A DNA stretch of 64,000 nt from CAKZQX01 sp034436755 (GTDB lineage: Bacteria > Chloroflexota > Chloroflexia > Chloroflexales > Chloroflexaceae). Positions 58,931 to 64,000 of this stretch are shown in pieces. The DNA lies in the NCBI GenBank assembly GCA_034436755.1, contig DAOTVB010000084.1, positions 13,365-77,364 on the forward strand, in the 5' to 3' direction. The notes under the pieces are model-generated. The model was not told where the DNA came from. It saw only the letters and a list, made by a program, of their open reading frames with translations, and did no database searches. Position 1 is the first letter of the stretch. Each line of letters starts with the position of its first letter. The position numbers and the translations under genes were made by a program.

Positions 58931-60082
58931 ATGCCACACACGCGCACACGCACCTATCGCTTGTTCATCGGAGTGCTGCTGGCGGCGTTGCTGTTGCCCG
59001 GTTTCACACTAAGTGCGCCCGCTCCGGTTCAGGCGCAGGCCGCGCCGGAACATGTCGCGGAACCGTTTGCCGGCTACTACTGGCGGCATCATGGCCCGGT
59101 CACGCTGGGGCAGATCCGCTCACCCATCCATGAAGCCGACGGCATACGCGTCCAATATTTTGAGAAGGGTCGCCTGGAAGATCGGCGGCATCTGACGGAC
59201 AATCCCGCCCAGATGGTCGGGTATTCGCCGCTACTGCACAGCCTGATCGCCGACGCGCCCTTTATGGCAATTGACGGTCTGCCACTAACCTATGGCGAAC
59301 TGGAGCAGTACCGCAGCACCTACCCGGTCCCGGATGGCGTAACCGGGGGCACCTTCTGGCTGAACGAAGGCATTTTCGTACCCGCCGACTATGGCCTGGC
59401 CCCCGTGCCGGGCTACATCGTGCCCCACCAGTTCTGGGCCTACATCAACCGCCTCTCGCTCTTTCCCGGCGGATGGTTGCACGATGTTGGCCTGCCAATC
59501 ACGCAGGCATTTCATATCATTGTTCCAACCGATGCCGGCGAGCAGCGATTGATCGTGCAGGCGTTTGACCGCACGGTGTTGCTGCTCGATCTGACGGAAC
59601 AGCATGACTGGTCGGTGCGCCGCGCGAATATCGGCACCGATGCCGCCTGGGTCTACACCGGGGAGCCGCTGTATGAGTCGTATCCGGCGGCACCAGCCGA
59701 TCTCTACCCGAATGCGCCCAAACGGATCGAGGTTGACCTGGGGCGGCAGTGGCTTTCGGCCTACCAGGGCGACATGCTGGTGCTGGATGCGCCGATATCC
59801 TCCGGCAAGGATGGGTTTGAAACACCCACCGGCGCGTGGCGGATCTATGCCCGCCACCGTCAGAAGACCCTGCGCGGCAGTTACAACGGTGAAACCTGGA
59901 ATGTCCCCGATGTGCCCGCCGTGATGTTCTACTGGGGTGGGTTTGCCATCCACGGCGTCTACTGGCATGACCGCTTCGGGACGGGTGAACGGCATAGCCA
60001 CGGCTGCGTCGGCGTTGCACCACACGACTCGCATTTCCTCTTCGACTGGGCGCCCAACGGAACGCGTGTAATCGTACGCTGA
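58931..60082 (+). CDS. L,D-transpeptidase (YkuD family), exported
   Basis: An exported cysteine transpeptidase of 383 residues that cross-links or modifies peptidoglycan. The signal peptide is residues 1-36 (LFIGVLLAALLLPGF then VQAQAAPE). The YkuD domain is at the C terminus, with H341 (AIHGVYWHDRFG) and the catalytic SHGC at 356-359 (HSHGCVGV). An N-terminal domain of about 200 residues has no recognised family. A 10-bp gap separates it from the MFS gene. Its presence at the operon end probably does not relate to pigments. Confidence 0.9.
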   Translation: MPHTRTRTYRLFIGVLLAALLLPGFTLSAPAPVQAQAAPEHVAEPFAGYYWRHHGPVTLGQIRSPIHEADGIRVQYFEKGRLEDRRHLTDNPAQMVGYSPLLHSLIADAPFMAIDGLPLTYGELEQYRSTYPVPDGVTGGTFWLNEGIFVPADYGLAPVPGYIVPHQFWAYINRLSLFPGGWLHDVGLPITQAFHIIVPTDAGEQRLIVQAFDRTVLLLDLTEQHDWSVRRANIGTDAAWVYTGEPLYESYPAAPADLYPNAPKRIEVDLGRQWLSAYQGDMLVLDAPISSGKDGFETPTGAWRIYARHRQKTLRGSYNGETWNVPDVPAVMFYWGGFAIHGVYWHDRFGTGERHSHGCVGVAPHDSHFLFDWAPNGTRVIVR

Positions 60083-60106
60083 TACCAATGTGCCATCACA
60101 CCAGCA

Positions 60107-60156
60107 ATCAACGGGAACGGGCGCACTGGGCGCAACGGCGGTACGTTCCCGTTGAT
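60107..60156 (+). terminator. Hairpin after the L,D-transpeptidase gene
   Basis: ATCAACGGGAACG (60107-60119) pairs perfectly with CGTTCCCGTTGAT (60144-60156), 24-nt loop, no T tract. Confidence 0.5.
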
Positions 60157-60240
60157 CATCTCTGCGTTCTCTGTGTGCTCTGTGGCTATAACAACAAGTC
60201 GGTATGATAACGCTCCGCACGCCAACCCGCTGTCCCCCAC

Positions 60241-60280
60241 CTCCCGCAGGTTCTACCCACTTGACCTGCGGGAGTTTTTT
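60241..60280 (+). terminator. Rho-independent terminator of the pigment operon
   Basis: CTCCCGCAGGT (60241-60251) pairs perfectly with ACCTGCGGGAG (60264-60274), followed by six T (60275-60280). This is the best terminator in the window for the plus strand and marks the end of the operon. Confidence 0.92.
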
Positions 60281-60659
60281 GCCGAGAAACCATGACCTGG
60301 TTGCGAATGCCCGGCTGGAACCATCCCGCAGAACAGTCCCGGCACACTGGTTGAAAAACTACGGGAATCTACGGATAGCATTGTCCACAGCGGGCATGGT
60401 ATGCTAACAGGGGATGTGCCAACCTCCCTGACTGTCTCCCGCGCCGGTATCTCCACGCGCCATCTGCTAGCCTGACCGTCGAATGTTAACAATTTCGCCA
60501 TTTTAGCGCAACATGTTGCTATCTGGTACAATATAACCGGATTTTAACTATTGGTGGCACTCAATGTGTAATGAATGGCGGTAAACGTGTACAGCGTGGT
60601 TAAAACAGGGTAACCACTCGTTCTTCTTAGGGAACAGACGTTTTCCCAGGATTGCATCC
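60281..60659. other. Non-coding region before the cyclase-ATPase gene
   Basis: No gene seen. A TACAAT box at 60527 may be the -10 of the following gene, but it has no good -35. AAATTGTTAACATT-like A+T-rich DNA surrounds it. Confidence 0.4.
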
Positions 60660-63600
60660 ATGGTTGAACTGGTTGAACTATCTCAAGATGAAACCACGCT
60701 GATGGAGATGCTCCTGCCGGCATCACTGGCATCAGCCATGCGCCACGCTACGCCATTTCACGCCGCCATACGTGAAGCGTACCAGCGTCTATCTGATCAT
60801 CTCCAGACACTCCTGCCCTTTGTTCCCGCACCCGTCCTCACCATGCATCTGGCCGATCCCATGCACAGCGCCCTCGCTGGTCAGTATTTCACCGGCACGC
60901 TGGTCATCGTCGATCTCTCCGGGTTTACTGCCCTCTCCAACCAGTTGGCAACAGCCGGACGCCCGGGCAGCGAGGAGATCGGTACAATTATTAATCAGCT
61001 TTTCGCTGTATTGCTGAATGAAATCCACGCATACGGCGGCGGCGTGGTCAAGTTTGGTGGGGCGGCCGTTACCGCTTTTTTTGATGCCCGCGATGCCGGT
61101 GATGACCATGCGCTCCGTGCCTGTGCTGCCGCCCATGCAATGCAGGTTCGTATGCGCGCGTTTGCCAACCTGGAGACCAGCCAGGGCAACTTTGGCCTGC
61201 ACCTGCGCGTCAGTGTACATAGCGACCGCGTCTTCTTCACCGAAGTCGGTACCGCCGGCCATACCACCCTGATTATGACCGGACGCGCCGTCAACCGCCT
61301 GATGATGGCCCAGGAAGCCGCCATGCCCGGCGAAGTTATCCTCTCTGACGAGACCCGGCGCGGGCTACCCGGCGTACATACGCGCCCGAAACTGCCGGGA
61401 CTGCATCTGCTGACCGGGTTCACGCAGGAGCCGCTGCCACTCCCAACCCGCCCGGCAGTCTGGCAACCTGAGCCGCCCGACATGGCCGCACTCCAGATGC
61501 TGTTGCGCCGGATTGCCCGGCTGCGACCCTATGTGCCCTATGATCTGCCCCGGCGCTTTTTGCATGCACCTGCCGAGCATGGAGAGTTTCGCCCGGTTAC
61601 GCTGCTCTTTGCCAACTTCTATGCATTTCGCAAGTTGTTGGCACTGCTGGAGCTATCTGCTCAGATTGAACATGACACCACCATTATCGGGCGGGTGCTT
61701 AACACCTACTACTGCCACACTCAGTCGCTGATCCGGCGCTATGGCGGCAGCATCAACAAAGTCGATATGGCAACCTTTGGCGACCGCCTGATGGCCCTCT
61801 TCGGCGCGCCCATTGCCCATGGGGATGATCCGGCCCGCGCAGTGCAGGCCGCCCTGGAACTACGCACCGCCCTCGATAATACCGATCAGGAGACGGCGAA
61901 CCTGCTACGGGCCTGGACCGAAACGCATCCCGAACAACGACCGCTGCTGCAAGTGGCCCAGAGCGCCCTGCGCCAGCGCATTAGTATCGCCGGCGGTGTC
62001 GTGTTTGCCGGAATTGTCGGTACTCCCCAGCGCCACGAGTACACCGTGATCGGCGAGACGGTTAACCTGGCGGCTCGCTTACTCGACATTACCCGGGAGA
62101 ATGATGTTTTACTGACCTCCCGGATCTATCACAGCGTGCGCGGGCGGGTGAAGGCCACACCGCTGCCGTCGCAACAACTGAAAGGGTTCACGCAGTCCGT
62201 CCCGGTCTATCAGGCGATCCAGAAGCGTACGCCCACATCCATACCGGCGATGCTGCAGCGCGCAACGCCGCTGGTGGGGCGTGATGCAGCGCTAACCCGC
62301 CTGCTTGAAAATGCGCAGCAGGCGCTGGCTCCCGCTGAAACGGCTGGACGCGTGCTGGTATTGACCGGGGAGGCCGGGGTTGGCAAGTCGCGGCTGGCAA
62401 GCGAGGCCATGCCGACGATCCAGGCCGTCACACCCACGGTCAGGATTGTGCGCGGGGAGTGCCAGAGCTATGAGCAGACAACGCCCTATGCGGTGGTGAC
62501 CCGACTGCTGCCGCAGTTGCTTCAGATCAGCCCCTCCGGCGGACGGGAAGCGGGGGCCGCGCCGGATCAGACGGCGCAGATAGCCGCGGTTCAGCAACAA
62601 CTGGAAACCCTGGTGCCCGAGTGGACACGTTTTGCACCGCTCCTGGCACCGCTGCTGCACCTGCCCATCCCCGAAACCGAGCTCATCCGGGCGCTCACGC
62701 CGGACCAGCGCCACGAACGGCTGCAAGATCTGATTCTGATGCTCTGCTTTGCCGTTGCGCGCCGGCAATCGCTGGTGGTGCTGGTTGATAACTTACAATG
62801 GATCGATGCATCGAGTCGCGCACTGCTGGAGCGCCTGGCGCAAGAACTGGTTGAAGAACCGCTTCTGCTCGTGCTGATCTACCGTCCCTTTCCGGTTCTG
62901 GAAGCCGGTTGGAGCGATCTGCCCCACTGCACGGTTATCACCCTGGAGAACCTGACACCGGCGGATAGTGCCACCCTGCTGGCGGCCCTGCTGGATGGCG
63001 CGCCGCCGCCGGCACTCCATACCCTGTTTGAACAACTCGATGGGACGCCGCTCTTCCAGGAGGAGACGGTGCGCTATCTGCTTGAGTCCGGCACCCTGCA
63101 GCGTGACCGGAACGGCAACTGGATCGCAACTCGACCGGCCGCTAGCATCACCGTACCACTTCAGATTGAGCAACTGATTATTGCCCGGCTGGATCGGCTG
63201 GACGAAGACAGCCGCGCGCTGATCCAACTGGCCGCAGTGATCGGGCAACACTTTACCCGGCAACTCCTGGCAACCGTTGTGTCACCCGGTGATGATACAC
63301 TGGAGCAGTGCCTGCACGACCTGGTCAATGCCGCCATTATTCTGCCGGATACAGATGAGGACCAGCCGGCCTATCAGTTCAAACACGCCCTGATCCGCGA
63401 AGTGGCCTATGGCAGTATGCTCTTTGTACATCGGCGCAGACTGCATGCCCGGGTGGCCGCCGCCATCGAGCAGATCTATGGCGATCAACTCGAGGAGCAG
63501 CATGCGCTCCTGGCCGAGCATTACCGCCTGGCGCGACTGACCGACCGGGCCTTCCCGCACTTCCTGGAGGCTGCCCGCCGGGCCCAGGCCCGCTATGCCA

Positions 63601-64000
63601 ACGACGAAGCGATCAAACTCTACCAGCAGGCGCTGGCGACCGCGCCCTGGCAAACGCATGCCGATACCCCGCTGGAACTGGCGAAAACCGCGATTATCCA
63701 TGAAAACCTGGGCGATGTGCTGGCGCTGATCGGGGAATATAGCGCCGCGCGTGAACAGTATGGCGAACTGCTCAGTATGTATAACCAGCATGATCTGGCC
63801 GGATATGCCGTCCAGCGGGCCGGGCTCCAGCGCAAGATCGGCGGCACCCACGAGCATGAGGGGCGGCTGGAGGTGGCCCTGCTCTGGCTGGCCCATGCTA
63901 CCGAGACCATCGAGACCTACCGCACAATCCCACCCACGGACGCTATGCAACGCGAGCATGTGCGCGTCCTGAGCGATACCGGCTGGGTATACTTCCGCCG
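60660..64000 (+). CDS. Large regulator: two cyclase-like domains, AAA ATPase and TPR-like repeats (3' end missing)
   Basis: Frame read from ATG 60660 to the window edge, at least 1113 residues. Two class III adenylyl/guanylyl cyclase-like domains (about 75-250 and 310-520) are followed by an AAA ATPase with Walker A GEAGVGKS (570-577) and LVVLVDNLQWID. A helical repeat region follows. The layout recalls soluble adenylyl cyclase. Metal-binding Asp residues appear incomplete: domain 1 keeps D85 (VDLSGFT) but has Ala135 in place of the second Asp (KFGGAAVTAF), and domain 2 has Asn319 where the first Asp should be (LFANFY). Catalysis is doubtful; a complementary dimer of the two domains cannot be excluded. 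Confidence 0.85.
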   Translation, partial: MVELVELSQDETTLMEMLLPASLASAMRHATPFHAAIREAYQRLSDHLQTLLPFVPAPVLTMHLADPMHSALAGQYFTGTLVIVDLSGFTALSNQLATAGRPGSEEIGTIINQLFAVLLNEIHAYGGGVVKFGGAAVTAFFDARDAGDDHALRACAAAHAMQVRMRAFANLETSQGNFGLHLRVSVHSDRVFFTEVGTAGHTTLIMTGRAVNRLMMAQEAAMPGEVILSDETRRGLPGVHTRPKLPGLHLLTGFTQEPLPLPTRPAVWQPEPPDMAALQMLLRRIARLRPYVPYDLPRRFLHAPAEHGEFRPVTLLFANFYAFRKLLALLELSAQIEHDTTIIGRVLNTYYCHTQSLIRRYGGSINKVDMATFGDRLMALFGAPIAHGDDPARAVQAALELRTALDNTDQETANLLRAWTETHPEQRPLLQVAQSALRQRISIAGGVVFAGIVGTPQRHEYTVIGETVNLAARLLDITRENDVLLTSRIYHSVRGRVKATPLPSQQLKGFTQSVPVYQAIQKRTPTSIPAMLQRATPLVGRDAALTRLLENAQQALAPAETAGRVLVLTGEAGVGKSRLASEAMPTIQAVTPTVRIVRGECQSYEQTTPYAVVTRLLPQLLQISPSGGREAGAAPDQTAQIAAVQQQLETLVPEWTRFAPLLAPLLHLPIPETELIRALTPDQRHERLQDLILMLCFAVARRQSLVVLVDNLQWIDASSRALLERLAQELVEEPLLLVLIYRPFPVLEAGWSDLPHCTVITLENLTPADSATLLAALLDGAPPPALHTLFEQLDGTPLFQEETVRYLLESGTLQRDRNGNWIATRPAASITVPLQIEQLIIARLDRLDEDSRALIQLAAVIGQHFTRQLLATVVSPGDDTLEQCLHDLVNAAIILPDTDEDQPAYQFKHALIREVAYGSMLFVHRRRLHARVAAAIEQIYGDQLEEQHALLAEHYRLARLTDRAFPHFLEAARRAQARYANDEAIKLYQQALATAPWQTHADTPLELAKTAIIHENLGDVLALIGEYSAAREQYGELLSMYNQHDLAGYAVQRAGLQRKIGGTHEHEGRLEVALLWLAHATETIETYRTIPPTDAMQREHVRVLSDTGWVYFR

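Noticed and set aside
1..64000. tRNA, rRNA, integrase or prophage genes
   Set aside because: None recognised; the mobile DNA seen is limited to short non-autonomous elements.

Overview
The window most likely comes from a filamentous anoxygenic phototroph of the Chloroflexota (order Chloroflexales). The main reason is one long plus-strand block (about 41.1-60.1 kb) that runs almost continuously through bacteriochlorophyll and haem genes: bchJ, bchE, bchN, bchB, bchL, bchM, a small unknown gene, acsF, bchH, hemN, hemY-type PPOX, a small acidic gene, a PucC/BCH2-type MFS carrier and an L,D-transpeptidase. It encodes both the O2-independent (BchE) and O2-dependent (AcsF) cyclases, so the operon can serve oxic and anoxic conditions. 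The genus cannot be fixed from the sequence alone.

Layout. 0-3.1 kb: lctP-glcD (lactate/glycolate uptake and oxidation; glcD runs off the left edge). 3.7-12.5 kb, all minus strand: aldo/keto reductase, Uma2 endonuclease, GAF-GAF-HD-GYP c-di-GMP phosphodiesterase, DUF512 radical-SAM protein, a short unknown gene, a secreted adhesin-like protein, and a membrane-anchored CHRD/SOD-like gene broken by a frameshift. 12.7-15.4 kb: a single-chain PstI/BsuBI-like methyltransferase-endonuclease. 15.4-18.9 kb: the ATP-grasp / alpha-E / transglutaminase cassette. 19.5-24.7 kb: MscS channel, PD40 lipoprotein, a truncated nuclease remnant and small genes. 25.2-29.6 kb: ABC exporter plus two-component system. 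29.7-39.1 kb: housekeeping (fmdB-like, cysE, uma2, cysS, fabI, prmA, manA, rsmE, ctp). 39.3-40.9 kb: a three-gene cassette ending in a TIR protein, with an in-frame amber codon in its membrane gene. 41.1-60.1 kb: photosynthetic pigment operon. 60.7 kb to the end: start of a large cyclase-domain/AAA ATPase regulator that runs off the right edge.

The intergenic DNA is unusually rich in repeats. One family has a perfectly palindromic A+T-rich hairpin core between two conserved G+C-rich modules. It occurs four or five times (11.3, 19.3, 26.2, 33.9, 34.1 kb), and its stems differ between copies yet each stays fully self-complementary. A 146-bp MITE with a 7-bp target duplication (24.7 kb) carries similar ends. 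A second TIR element has two copies (5.5 and 43.8 kb). Heptanucleotide tandem repeats occupy the pigment operon spacers and even interrupt bchH in frame. No tRNA, rRNA or CRISPR array was recognised.
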